Both the position numbers and the translations under genes were made by a program. The notes beneath the pieces are model-generated. The model saw nothing but the letters and a program-made list of their open reading frames with translations, was not told the DNA's origin and ran no database searches. A stretch of 36,742 nucleotides of DNA from Candidatus Krumholzibacteriia bacterium (lineage in GTDB: Bacteria > Krumholzibacteriota > Krumholzibacteriia > WVZY01 > JAKEHA01). The DNA lies in contig JAOUHG010000033.1 in NCBI GenBank assembly GCA_029865265.1, positions 1 through 36,742 of the forward strand, written 5' to 3'. This document shows, one piece after another, positions 1-14,455 of this stretch. Each line of letters starts with the position of its first letter. Position 1 is the first letter of the stretch.

Positions 1-115
1 GGAGATGGAGATCGAGTTGATCACGCCGATCGCGATGGAGCTGGAGCTCCGGTTCGCGATCCGTGAGGGCGGTCGCACGGTGGGTGCCGGCGTCGTCACC
101 GAAGTCATTCAGTAA
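1..115 (+). CDS. tuf: Elongation factor Tu, 3' end only (first tuf copy)
   Basis: Only the last 37 codons and the TAA stop are inside the window; the gene enters from the left edge. The encoded peptide is the end of EF-Tu domain 3 ([20 protein letters not shown], then a TEVIQ end). All 115 bases are identical to positions 17677-17791, the 3' end of the complete tuf copy further right, and similarity stops right after the stop codon. This is the usual signature of duplicated tuf genes kept alike by gene conversion. rpmG follows 14 bases later, the common tuf-rpmG-trnW-secE-nusG order. Identification is certain; the completeness of the gene cannot be judged. Confidence 0.97.
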   Translation, partial: EMEIELITPIAMELELRFAIREGGRTVGAGVVTEVIQ

Positions 116-129
116 GAGAGGGATGAGGC

Positions 130-279
130 GTGAGAGACCACGTAACGCTGGCGTGCAGCAAATGCAAACGCCGCAATTATACGACCACCAAGAACAAGAA
201 GAAGCACCAGGACCGCGTGGCGCACAAGAAGTACTGCCGCTGGTGCAACTCGCACACGGAGCACAAGGAAACGCGCTAG
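130..279 (+). CDS. rpmG: 50S ribosomal protein L33
   Basis: Encodes a 49-residue protein with the L33 pattern: [13 protein letters not shown], a Lys-rich middle, then [14 protein letters not shown] at the end. Cys9, Cys12, Cys36 and Cys39 form two CxxC pairs, so this is the zinc-ribbon (C+) form. The start is GTG at 130. The ATG at 123 is in another frame, and a purine-rich GAGAGGG stretch precedes the GTG at suitable distance. L33 binds 23S rRNA near the E site of the large subunit. Its place between tuf and tRNA-Trp/secE matches the conserved order in many bacteria. The length is typical for the family. Confidence 0.95.
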   Translation: MRDHVTLACSKCKRRNYTTTKNKKKHQDRVAHKKYCRWCNSHTEHKETR

Positions 280-310
280 CGCATTCCGTGGCGAGAACGA
301 CCGGACACAC

Positions 311-386
311 AGGCCTGTAGCTCAATTGGTAGAGCACCGGTCTCCAAAACCGGGGGTTGCAGGTTCGAGTCCTGCCGGGCCTGCCA
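311..386 (+). tRNA. trnW: tRNA-Trp (anticodon CCA)
   Basis: A full cloverleaf can be drawn. The acceptor stem AGGCCTG (311-317) pairs with CGGGCCT (376-382) with one wobble. The D arm is GCTC...GAGC. The anticodon stem is CCGGT/ACCGG around the loop CTCCAAA, giving anticodon CCA at 344-346. The T arm is GCAGG-TTCGAGT-CCTGC. The discriminator base is G, and the 3' CCA (384-386) is encoded. The gene sits between rpmG and secE, as in many bacteria, and is probably processed from their common transcript. Confidence 0.97.
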
Positions 387-405
387 TTTACGACGGAAAA
401 ATGAG

Positions 406-591
406 ATGAAAGAGCGCATCGTCATATTTTTCAACGAGACCAAGACGGAGCTCAAGAAGGTCACCTGGCCCACGCGTGAGGAACTCAAGCAGTCCACACG
501 CGTGGTGATCATCGCCACCTTTCTCGTGACGATTTTCATCGGCATCGTGGACCAGATCCTGAGCCGGATCATCAAGCTGGTCTTCGGTTAA
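406..591 (+). CDS. secE: Preprotein translocase subunit SecE
   Basis: A 61-residue protein of the short, single-span SecE type. The cytoplasmic amphipathic segment contains the family signature (residues 13-30: TKTELKKVTWPTREELKQ). One transmembrane helix follows (about residues 32-55), and the C-terminus is short. SecE clamps SecY in the SecYEG channel of the inner membrane; secY lies in this window at 27263. The start is ATG at 406. An ATG at 401 is out of frame and stops at once. The Shine-Dalgarno sequence is weak (ACGGAAAA). nusG follows 28 bases later, the standard secE-nusG pair. Confidence 0.96.
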   Translation: MKERIVIFFNETKTELKKVTWPTREELKQSTRVVIIATFLVTIFIGIVDQILSRIIKLVFG

Positions 592-619
592 GACGGTACG
601 TTTGGAGCCGCGCATCGCA

Positions 620-1225
620 ATGAGCGAGAACAACGAAATCAAAGAGCAGTCGGCAGCGGCGGCGTCCACCCCCGAGGTGGAAGAAGTCACCAAGATGCCG
701 ATGCGCTGGTACGTGGTGCACACGTACTCCGGCCACGAGAACAAGGTGCGCGAGAACATCCAGAAGATGATCAACGCGTCCTCGATCCGTGATCATTTCG
801 GCCAGATCGTGGTGCCGACCGAAGAGGTCGCCGAGATGAAGAAGGGGAAGAAGACCATCACCACGAAGAAGTTCTTCCCCAGTTACATCATGATCGAGAT
901 GAACATGTCGGACGAGGCGTTCCATCTGGTGACCGATCTACCGGGTGTCACCGGTTTTGTCGGTACGTCGTCGGGGCCGCAGCCGCTGACCAAGCCGGAA
1001 GTGGAGCGGATCCTCGGCCGCATGGACAAGGAAAAGCAGACCATCATTCCGGAGATTCCGTTCACGCTGGGCGAGCACATCCGCATCAAGGATGGTCCGT
1101 TCAGCGACTTCACCGGCGTGATCGACGAGATCAACGCCGAGCGCGGAAAGCTCCGGGTGTTGGTGAGTATCTTCGGGCGAGAGACCCCCGTCGAACTCGA
1201 CTTCTTGCAGGTCGAAAACATCTAA
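620..1225 (+). CDS. nusG: Transcription termination/antitermination protein NusG
   Basis: A 201-residue protein. A non-conserved, acidic/Ala-rich N-terminus of about 27 residues precedes the NGN domain (MRWYVVHTYSGHE), which includes FFPSYIMIEM and PGVTGFVG. The C-terminal KOW domain has GEHIRIKDGPFSDFTGVIDE and ends FLQVENI. NusG rides on RNA polymerase at the beta-prime clamp and links it to Rho or to ribosomal S10. The ATG at 620 is preferred over an in-frame TTG at 602, because GGAG at 604-607 precedes the ATG and nothing comparable precedes the TTG. An 81-base gap leads to rplK; no confident promoter was found there. Confidence 0.96.
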   Translation: MSENNEIKEQSAAAASTPEVEEVTKMPMRWYVVHTYSGHENKVRENIQKMINASSIRDHFGQIVVPTEEVAEMKKGKKTITTKKFFPSYIMIEMNMSDEAFHLVTDLPGVTGFVGTSSGPQPLTKPEVERILGRMDKEKQTIIPEIPFTLGEHIRIKDGPFSDFTGVIDEINAERGKLRVLVSIFGRETPVELDFLQVENI

Positions 1226-1306
1226 ACGCGTTACGACCGCGCGTGCAGTGCCCGGCAAGGGGCCGCGCCGCCCGTGGTGGTCGTTTGCATACTGGAGAAA
1301 TTCGTC

Positions 1307-1768
1307 ATGGCAGCTCCCAGCAAGCCCGCAGCAAAGGGCGGTAAAGGCAAGAAGGTCGTAACCGTGGTGAAGCTGCAGATCCCGGGTGGAAATGCCACGC
1401 CCGCGCCGCCGGTGGGTCCGGCGCTCGGTCAGCACGGCGTCAACATCATGGACTTCTGCAAGCAGTTCAACGCGCGAACGCAGCAGCAACAGGGCGTGAT
1501 AACGCCGGTGCTGCTCACCGTCTTTTCGGACCGCTCGTTCGACTTCATCACCAAGACGCCGCCGGCGTCGGTGTTGCTCAAGCAGGCCGCCGGCCTGGCC
1601 AAGGGCTCGGGCGAACCCAACCGCAACAAGGTTGGCAAGGTGACCTCGGAACAGGTGCGCAAGATTGCGGAAACCAAGATGCCCGACCTCAACGCGGTCG
1701 ACATCGAGGCAGCGATGAAAATGGTAGCCGGAACGGCCCGCAGCATGGGCCTGCTGGTGGAGGACTGA
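1307..1768 (+). CDS. rplK: 50S ribosomal protein L11
   Basis: A 153-residue L11. It has the N-terminal [20 protein letters not shown] motif that interacts with GTPase factors, then [12 protein letters not shown], and the C-terminal rRNA-binding domain with [15 protein letters not shown] and ends [12 protein letters not shown]11 binds the GTPase-associated 23S rRNA with L10/L12. The N-terminus carries about ten extra residues rich in Ala, Lys and Gly ([13 protein letters not shown]) compared with the roughly 142-residue enterobacterial protein. The start is ATG at 1307, with GGAG at 1294-1297 upstream. An in-frame GTG at 1274 has no comparable ribosome-binding site. rplA follows after 5 bases. 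Confidence 0.96.
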   Translation: MAAPSKPAAKGGKGKKVVTVVKLQIPGGNATPAPPVGPALGQHGVNIMDFCKQFNARTQQQQGVITPVLLTVFSDRSFDFITKTPPASVLLKQAAGLAKGSGEPNRNKVGKVTSEQVRKIAETKMPDLNAVDIEAAMKMVAGTARSMGLLVED

Positions 1769-1773
1769 GAGAT

Positions 1774-2475
1774 ATGAAGGAAGGCAAGCGTTACACGACG
1801 GCCACGGCCAAGGTGGAGCACGGCAAGCTCTACGATCTCGACGAGGCGGTACGCCTGGTCAAGGAAACCGCAACCGCCAAGTTCGACGAGACCATCGAGC
1901 TCTCCGCGCTACTGGGCGTGGATCCGCGCCAGGCGGACCAGCAGGTGCGCGGCACGGTGGTGCTGCCCAACGGCACCGGGCGCACGGTGCGCGTGCTGGT
2001 GCTGGCGCGCGGCGAGAAGGAACGCGAGGCGCGTGACGCCGGCGCCGACTTCGTGGGTGCCGACGAGTTCATCCCCAAGCTCACCGGCGGCTGGACCGAC
2101 GTGGATGTCATCATTGCCACGCCGGACCTCATGGGTGAAGTGGGCAAGCTGGGCCGCGTGCTCGGTCCCCGTGGCCTCATGCCCAACCCCAAGAGCGGCA
2201 CGGTGACCTTCGATGTGGCCAAGGCGATCAATGACGTCAAGGCCGGCAAGGTGGAGTACCGCGTCGACAAGAACGCCAACCTGCACGTGCCCATCGGCAA
2301 GCGGTCGTTCGACCAGGAGAAGCTGCTCGAGAACCTGAAGGTTCTCATCCACGAAATCGTTCGCGCAAAACCTGCCGCGAGCAAGGGTCGCTACATCAAG
2401 AGTCTGTCGATCTCGTCCACCATGGGACCGTCGGTGAAGCTCGACAGTCAGAACATCGTCGTCACGCTGCAGTAA
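1774..2475 (+). CDS. rplA: 50S ribosomal protein L1
   Basis: A 233-residue protein of normal L1 length. It contains [25 protein letters not shown], the L1 signature region with [19 protein letters not shown], and ends [13 protein letters not shown]1 forms the mobile L1 stalk at the E site; in many bacteria it also represses its own rplKA messenger. It lies 5 bases after rplK and 21 bases before rplJ, so the four stalk genes rplK-rplA-rplJ-rplL are probably co-transcribed. I could not identify an L1-binding mimic upstream of rplK by eye. Confidence 0.97.
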   Translation: MKEGKRYTTATAKVEHGKLYDLDEAVRLVKETATAKFDETIELSALLGVDPRQADQQVRGTVVLPNGTGRTVRVLVLARGEKEREARDAGADFVGADEFIPKLTGGWTDVDVIIATPDLMGEVGKLGRVLGPRGLMPNPKSGTVTFDVAKAINDVKAGKVEYRVDKNANLHVPIGKRSFDQEKLLENLKVLIHEIVRAKPAASKGRYIKSLSISSTMGPSVKLDSQNIVVTLQ

Positions 2476-2496
2476 GCGGCACAGTTGGAGGAAGTC

Positions 2497-3012
2497 ATGG
2501 CCCGTCCCGAAAAAGTCGCGCAGGTCGATCTCGTAACCGAGTCGATCACCGCCGCCCGGTCCGTCGTTCTGTCGGATCTGACGGGGCTCGACGTCGCAAA
2601 GATCACGGAGCTGCGCCGGCGCTGTCGCGCCGAGGGCGTCGAGCTTCGTGTGGTCAAGAACACGCTGGCAAAGCGGGGCATAAAGGACACGCCCGCGGCC
2701 GCGCTCGAACCCCACTTCCGGGGCCCGACGGCCATTGCCATCAGCCGCGACACCGAGAACGTCGCGGCCAAGGTGCTGGTGAAGTTCGCCGAGGAGTTCG
2801 AGCTGCCGAAATTCAAGGCGGCCTTCCTGGACGGCAACGTCATCGACGCCACCGGCGTACTGGCGCTCGCGAAGCTTCCGTCCAAGCCGGAAATGCTCGC
2901 GCAGTTGCTGGGAGGCATCCAGGGTCCCGCGCGGAACCTGCTGGGTGTCATGGAGGGTCCGCTGCGGAACCTCCTCAGTGTGATGAAGCAGGCATCGGAG
3001 AAACAGTCGTAG
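2497..3012 (+). CDS. rplJ: 50S ribosomal protein L10
   Basis: A 171-residue L10, the base of the L12 stalk. N-terminal features are MARPEKVAQVDLV, SVVLSDLTGLDVAKITELRR and RVVKNTLAKRG. The C-terminal helix that docks L12 dimers ends in LLSVMKQASEKQ. The ATG at 2497 is chosen because GGAGG (2487-2491) lies just before it; the upstream in-frame TTG at 2485 overlaps that Shine-Dalgarno sequence. The 21-base gap after rplA leaves no room for the long autoregulatory L10 leader seen in E. coli or Bacillus. Confidence 0.96.
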   Translation: MARPEKVAQVDLVTESITAARSVVLSDLTGLDVAKITELRRRCRAEGVELRVVKNTLAKRGIKDTPAAALEPHFRGPTAIAISRDTENVAAKVLVKFAEEFELPKFKAAFLDGNVIDATGVLALAKLPSKPEMLAQLLGGIQGPARNLLGVMEGPLRNLLSVMKQASEKQS

Positions 3013-3070
3013 GTGTGAGGCAGGCGCCTCGAAGTGCTGATCAGAAACCATCGGTGAAGGAGTAGAGATC

Positions 3071-3469
3071 ATGTCGGAAGCAGTGAAGTTGAGCAGTTCC
3101 AACGCCCAGACGGCCATGGAGGCCATCGAGAAGCTGACGCTCCTCGAGATGTCGGAACTCGTCAAGGCGCTGGAGGACAAGTTCGGCGTCACCGCGGCGT
3201 CGCCGATGGCGTTTGCCGCGATGCCCGGTGCGGCAGCGGCCGCGCCTGCCGAGGAGAAGACCGAGTTCGACGTTATTCTCGCCGCCGTGGGTGCGGAGAA
3301 GATCAAGGTCATCAAGGTCGTGCGTGCGATCACGGGTCTGGGTCTCAAGGAGGCCAAGGATCTCGTGGAGGGTGCTCCCAAGCCTGTCAAGGAAGGCGTG
3401 CCCAAGGCCGAAGCGGAAGAGCTCAAGAAGCAGCTCGCCGAGACCGGCGCGACCGTCGAAGTCAAGTAA
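3071..3469 (+). CDS. rplL: 50S ribosomal protein L7/L12
   Basis: A 132-residue L7/L12. The N-terminal dimerisation domain ([20 protein letters not shown]) is followed by an Ala/Pro-rich hinge at about residues 45-62. The C-terminal factor-binding domain contains [36 protein letters not shown] and ends TGATVEVK. L12 recruits EF-Tu and EF-G, both encoded in this window. The start ATG at 3071 is preceded by GAAGGAG. The 58-base gap after rplJ holds a small hairpin (GAGGC-AGGC-GCCTC, 3017-3030) with no T run. Strong hairpins follow the stop codon and are listed separately. Confidence 0.97.
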   Translation: MSEAVKLSSSNAQTAMEAIEKLTLLEMSELVKALEDKFGVTAASPMAFAAMPGAAAAAPAEEKTEFDVILAAVGAEKIKVIKVVRAITGLGLKEAKDLVEGAPKPVKEGVPKAEAEELKKQLAETGATVEVK

Positions 3470-3491
3470 CGCGCGTCGCGTTTCGACGGGA

Positions 3492-3538
3492 CCGGGCGCC
3501 CCATGCGGGCGTCCGGCCGTCGGCGCGCTTTCTGCGCG
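3492..3538 (+). terminator. Tandem hairpins between rplL and rpoB (attenuator-like)
   Basis: The first hairpin pairs 3492-3501 (CCGGGCGCCC) with 3507-3516 (GGGCGTCCGG) over the five-base loop CATGC: ten pairs including one G-T wobble. The second pairs CGCGC (3524-3528) with GCGCG (3534-3538) over TTTCT and is followed by AAGCTTTTAC, which contains four T. This 175-base gap is where E. coli has a partial terminator that lowers rpoBC transcription relative to the ribosomal genes. Such a role here is inference. No other gene is visible in the gap. Confidence 0.5.
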
Positions 3539-3644
3539 AAGCTTTTACAGGCGCAGCGGTGTATAACCCTGCGCCCGCGCGCGTCCCTGCCAGTGGGTGC
3601 GGGCGGTTGCAGACTGCGAAAGACCCCGTTACTTCGAGGACACG

Positions 3645-7472
<3,828 letters not shown>

Positions 7473-7586
7473 GCAAGCAGTACACGCTCGGGTTGGGGCG
7501 ACTCTCGGGGGAACAGGTTAAGACAAACGACATTTTTCGCTCTCTTTTCCGACGAAGCGGAGTTGCACGCGGACGAGACACTCACA

Positions 7587-7611
7587 GAGCGTATGGCCCG
7601 TCAGTTAGGAG
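7587..7611 (+). repeat. Left copy of direct repeat flanking the rpoB-rpoC insertion
   Basis: The sequence runs GAGCGTAT, G, GCCCGTCAGT, T, AGGAG. It matches 9034-9057 at 23 of 24 bases, plus one inserted T here. It ends in the AGGAG ribosome-binding site of the inserted gene, ten bases before its ATG at 7622. The rest of the 149-base gap after rpoB (7473-7621) shows no gene, and I found no convincing promoter in it. Confidence 0.85.
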
Positions 7612-7621
7612 CGCAAGAGCT

Positions 7622-8551
7622 ATGAAGTCCGCGATGAGGCAAGGGCTGCTGATCGCCGTGGCCGCTGGTCTGGCAGGTTCATGCGCCACAGGAGTTGTAC
7701 TCGCAACGACGAGCGCGGGCGACACCTGGGACGTTTCGTCACTCCGTGACGCCGACATAGTGGTGCGGGGCACAGTGGCCTCCATCACGGAGGGAACCGT
7801 GCGGCAGGCGGACTTCTGGATGCTACCGGAGAGTGAGATGTTGCGAGACAAGACGGTGGCTTACGTGACGATGCACGTTAACGAAGTTCTGAGAGGCCCG
7901 GCTCAGTCTGGCGACTGGACACTCATGGTGTATAACCATCCTCTGGAAGTGGATGGTTTCTTTCCGGTTGGTCAAGAGATGGTTGTGTGCGGCTTCTTTC
8001 ATCCGCGGTTGCGCCTCTACTACCAAACAGCGGCTAAGAGTCGCTATCTCAAGACGGGCAGCGATTGGGCCTCTCGAGATGGTGATCACACGTCGACCAT
8101 TTCAGACTCTGCGATGCGGGCAAGCGTGAGGCAGTGGGAACTTGCGAACGTCATCGAGCAAGCGGAGTTGATTGTTGAAGGGGAAGTGGTGGCCGTTGAG
8201 AAATCGGTCATCACTGGGCCGGACGGTGCCAAAGCAGAGCTGGCCAAGATTTCCTTGCGTGTTGATCAACTGGATAAGGGCAGAGTGGTCGGCATTCCCC
8301 GCATAGACCTCGTGGCGATAACAAGAGGCCGATATTCTCCCGAATGGCGAATGCCTGTGCCGAAGAACTACGTGGTGGGCCAACGATGGCTGTGTATGCT
8401 CAAACGCAATGAGCACGGTTGGTATTCTTTTGCTGGTGTCAATGGGCTGTTTCAGGTGGTTGATGGTGGGCTTATCTACGCGGAGCGCGTAACTTATTGG
8501 CGAACCCGATCCTACGTAAGGGAAGCGATTCGTCTTCAGCCGGGGAGATAG
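7622..8551 (+). CDS. Secreted protein of unknown function inserted between rpoB and rpoC (N-terminal part of a frameshifted gene)
   Basis: I do not recognise the family. This 309-residue frame starts at ATG 7622 behind AGGAG. Residues 1-32 look like a signal peptide (Lys/Arg start, then GLLIAVAAGLAG). LAGSC resembles a lipobox, but Ala-Gly-Ser before Cys is a poor fit. Two related halves follow. The first has DADIVVRGTVASI, VAYVTMHVNEVLRG and FPVGQEMVVCGFF. The second has QAELIVEGEVVAVE, LAKISLRVDQLDKG and YVVGQRWLCMLKR. The frame ends just after QPG, where a one-base shift would continue into the sorting domain at 8545-9003. Sampled lines are roughly 48-57% GC, against about two thirds in rpoC. 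No catalytic motif is visible. Confidence 0.75.
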   Translation: MKSAMRQGLLIAVAAGLAGSCATGVVLATTSAGDTWDVSSLRDADIVVRGTVASITEGTVRQADFWMLPESEMLRDKTVAYVTMHVNEVLRGPAQSGDWTLMVYNHPLEVDGFFPVGQEMVVCGFFHPRLRLYYQTAAKSRYLKTGSDWASRDGDHTSTISDSAMRASVRQWELANVIEQAELIVEGEVVAVEKSVITGPDGAKAELAKISLRVDQLDKGRVVGIPRIDLVAITRGRYSPEWRMPVPKNYVVGQRWLCMLKRNEHGWYSFAGVNGLFQVVDGGLIYAERVTYWRTRSYVREAIRLQPGR

Positions 8552-9003
8552 CGATTGGAACTGCGGAGTTTACTGTGGCGTCGTCCGAGCCGCTGAGCCT
8601 TTCAGAAGAGGACTTTGAGCTTGTAGTGGGCGACATTCTTGCGGGCCCGTCAACGATCTCGACGAACGCCAGCCAGCGGCAGTTGTCGCTTGTCGAGCGG
8701 CTCCTTACTGTGGCGCCGGCGACGTACAGAAACGAGCTTGCGCAGAACTATCCGAACCCGTTCAACCCGACCACGACGGTCGCGTTTTCGGTGGCCGAGG
8801 ATGCAAATGTCGATCTGCGCATCTACGATGTCCGGGGTGCCGCGGTGAAGACGCTCGCGAATGAGCGCTTTCAGGCTGGTGTCCACCGCCTGGGATGGGA
8901 TGGCTACAACGACCGGGGCCAGCCCGTTGCGAGCGGGGTGTACTTTTACAAGCTCGTGGCGGGGTCGTTTACGGACACGAAGAAGATGACGGTGATCAAG
9001 TGA
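8545..9003 (+). pseudogene. C-terminal FlgD-Ig-like / type-A sorting domain, out of frame with the upstream part
   Basis: The frame encodes a linker and then a classic sorting tail: ELAQNYPNPFNPTTTVAFSV, VDLRIYDVRGAAVKTL, AGVHRLGWDGYNDRGQ, VASGVYFYKLVAG and TKKMTVIK. In FCB-group bacteria such tails send proteins through a type IX-like system to the surface or medium, and they normally end a long protein with an N-terminal signal peptide. None is present in this frame. Adding one G to the four-G run at 8542-8545 would join it to the preceding gene as one protein of about 460 residues. Independent starts at TTG 8497 or GTG 8575 (GGAG at 8565-8568) are possible but would give a cytoplasmic protein with a useless tail. 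Confidence 0.75.
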
Positions 9004-9033
9004 GTGGGCGGCCTGGGGCTGCTCGAATCGACG

Positions 9034-9057
9034 GAGCGTATCGCCCGTCAGTAGGAG
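9034..9057 (+). repeat. Right copy of direct repeat, just upstream of rpoC
   Basis: The sequence runs GAGCGTAT, C, GCCCGTCAGT, AGGAG and ends in the Shine-Dalgarno sequence of rpoC. It matches 7587-7611 except for one substitution and one missing T. This copy is probably the ancestral rpoC leader and the left copy its duplicate, because this one still serves rpoC; that order is inference. Confidence 0.85.
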
Positions 9058-9065
9058 GAGTCTAG

Positions 9066-13187
<4,122 letters not shown>

Positions 13188-13209
13188 GCCTGCCCGCCCA
13201 CAAAGGGGC

Positions 13210-13238
13210 TTGACAGGCCCGTGAAAAGCGGATACAGT
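13210..13238 (+). promoter_or_regulatory. Sigma70-like promoter upstream of rpsL
   Basis: A perfect -35 TTGACA (13210-13215) and -10 TACAGT (13233-13238) are separated by exactly 17 bases. The -10 matches the consensus at four of six positions. Transcription would start near 13245, leaving a leader of about 140 bases before rpsL that includes an AT-rich patch at 13290-13310. It would give the str-S10-spc-alpha genes a start independent of rpoBC. This is the best promoter-like sequence I found in the window; the rest of the 200-base gap shows no gene. Confidence 0.7.
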
Positions 13239-13387
13239 CCGTGCTTCGCGGCTCCATCACTTCCTCACCGGAAGTCCTGGTAACCACTAGAATTTAAATA
13301 AGTTAGAAAACCCCCGCACCCGGCCTTCGTGGAGTTATCCACAGCCTGTCGTTGCGCGGGGATTTTTGCGCCGAAAACGGAGGAATT

Positions 13388-13762
13388 GTGCCGACGATCA
13401 ACCAGCTCATTCGCCGCGGGCGGACGGACAAGCCGACCCGTTCCAAGACCCCGGCGATGGCCGCGTGCCCGCAGAAGCGGGGCGTGTGTACGCGCGTCTA
13501 CACGCAGACGCCCAAGAAGCCGAACTCGGCGCTGCGCAAGGTGGCGCGTGTGCGGCTCACCAACGGCATCGAAGTGACCGCGTACATCCCGGGTGAAGGG
13601 CACAACCTGCAGGAGCACTCGATCGTTCTGATTCGCGGCGGCCGCGTCAAGGACCTTCCGGGTGTTCGCTACCATATCGTGCGCGGCGTGCTCGACACCT
13701 CGGGTGTCGAGGGGCGGCGCAACAGCCGGTCGAAGTACGGCGCCAAGCGCCCGAAGGCGTAA
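13388..13762 (+). CDS. rpsL: 30S ribosomal protein S12
   Basis: A 124-residue S12 beginning [11 protein letters not shown], with [20 protein letters not shown] and [20 protein letters not shown]. It ends [11 protein letters not shown]. Lys43 and Lys88 (counting Met1) are the wild-type, streptomycin-sensitive residues, and Asp89 is the residue methylthiolated in many bacteria. S12 monitors decoding at the A site. The start is GTG at 13388, directly after the GGAGGAATT Shine-Dalgarno region; the family N-terminus begins exactly here, so upstream in-frame starts are rejected. rpsG follows 24 bases later. Confidence 0.97.
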   Translation: MPTINQLIRRGRTDKPTRSKTPAMAACPQKRGVCTRVYTQTPKKPNSALRKVARVRLTNGIEVTAYIPGEGHNLQEHSIVLIRGGRVKDLPGVRYHIVRGVLDTSGVEGRRNSRSKYGAKRPKA

Positions 13763-13786
13763 CCGCAAGCGGCAACGAGGGATACG

Positions 13787-14257
13787 ATGTCGAGAAGGAA
13801 ACGTTCCAGGAACAAGGAATACCTCGGGGATCCGAAGTACAACGACGTGCTGGTCGCACGGTTCGTGACGTACATCATGCGCAAGGGGAAGAAGTCGACT
13901 GCCGAGAGCATCGTCTACGACAGCTTCGACCTCATCGAACAGAAGAGCGGGCAGCGCGGCATCGAGGTCTTCAAGAAGGCCATCGACAATGTCCGGCCCG
14001 CGCTGGAAGTCTCGTCTCGTCGCGTCGGCGGTGCCACCTACCAGGTGCCCACCGAAGTGCGTTCGACGCGGCGAGTGGCCCTCGCCATGCGATGGATTTC
14101 GGGCTACGCCCGCATTCGTTCGGAGAAGACCATGTCCGAGCGACTCGCAAACGAGTTGATGCAGGCGTCCCGGATGGAGGGCCCGTCCGTCAAGAAGAGG
14201 GAAGACACCCACAAGATGGCGGAGGCCAACAAGGCGTTCGCCCACTTCCGCTGGTAA
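13787..14257 (+). CDS. rpsG: 30S ribosomal protein S7
   Basis: A 156-residue S7, the standard length. It has MSRRKRSRNKEYLGDPKYND, the conserved KSTAESIVYDSFDLIE, VRPALEVSSRRVGGATYQVP and RWISGYARIRSEKTM, and ends KAFAHFRW. S7 nucleates assembly of the 30S head and lines the exit site. It is in the rpsL-rpsG-fusA-tuf (str) order. The 198-base gap to fusA (14258-14455) is GC-rich. It contains CCGG-CATCG-CCGG near 14392-14404 without a T run and a TTGACC without a matching -10; I find no supported signal there. Confidence 0.97.
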   Translation: MSRRKRSRNKEYLGDPKYNDVLVARFVTYIMRKGKKSTAESIVYDSFDLIEQKSGQRGIEVFKKAIDNVRPALEVSSRRVGGATYQVPTEVRSTRRVALAMRWISGYARIRSEKTMSERLANELMQASRMEGPSVKKREDTHKMAEANKAFAHFRW

Positions 14258-14455
14258 GTCCCACGGACGGTTTGGAAGCGGCTCTGGCCGCGCGAACCTT
14301 TAACCCCGGCGACCGGATGTCGCGCGTTGACCGGGCCACATAGTCAGGTCTCGGAAGCTCTCAAACAGGGAAGCTGAGCAAAAACCCCCTCCGGCATCGC
14401 CGGACGGCGCGGCCGTGTGCCCGTCGCCGCGAACGCGGAGGAATCGGCAGGATAT

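Noticed and set aside
602-619. TTG at 602 as the nusG start
   Set aside because: No Shine-Dalgarno sequence precedes it, whereas GGAG precedes the in-frame ATG at 620.
2476-2496. L10 autoregulatory leader before rplJ
   Set aside because: The gap is only 21 bases and holds just the Shine-Dalgarno sequence; there is no room for the structured leader.
3017-3030. Hairpin GAGGC-AGGC-GCCTC between rplJ and rplL as a terminator
   Set aside because: Only five pairs and no T run; it would not stop transcription before L12.
3543-3567. TTTACA and TATAAC as an rpoB promoter
   Set aside because: The two boxes are only 12 bases apart, too close for sigma70, and no better -35 lies 16-18 bases before TATAAC.
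7622-7720. Lipoprotein signal in the inserted protein (LAGSC)
   Set aside because: The residues before Cys are Ala-Gly-Ser, which does not fit the usual Leu-Ala-Gly/Ala-Cys lipobox; an ordinary signal peptide is equally possible.
8497-9003. Sorting-domain fragment as an independent gene from TTG 8497 or GTG 8575
   Set aside because: Neither start yields a signal peptide, which a sorting tail needs; a frameshifted continuation of the upstream gene explains the layout better. The GGAG before 8575 leaves some doubt.
14258-14455. Promoter or regulatory site in the rpsG-fusA gap
   Set aside because: TTGACC at 14327-14332 has no -10 at the right distance and the short CCGG hairpin has no T run.
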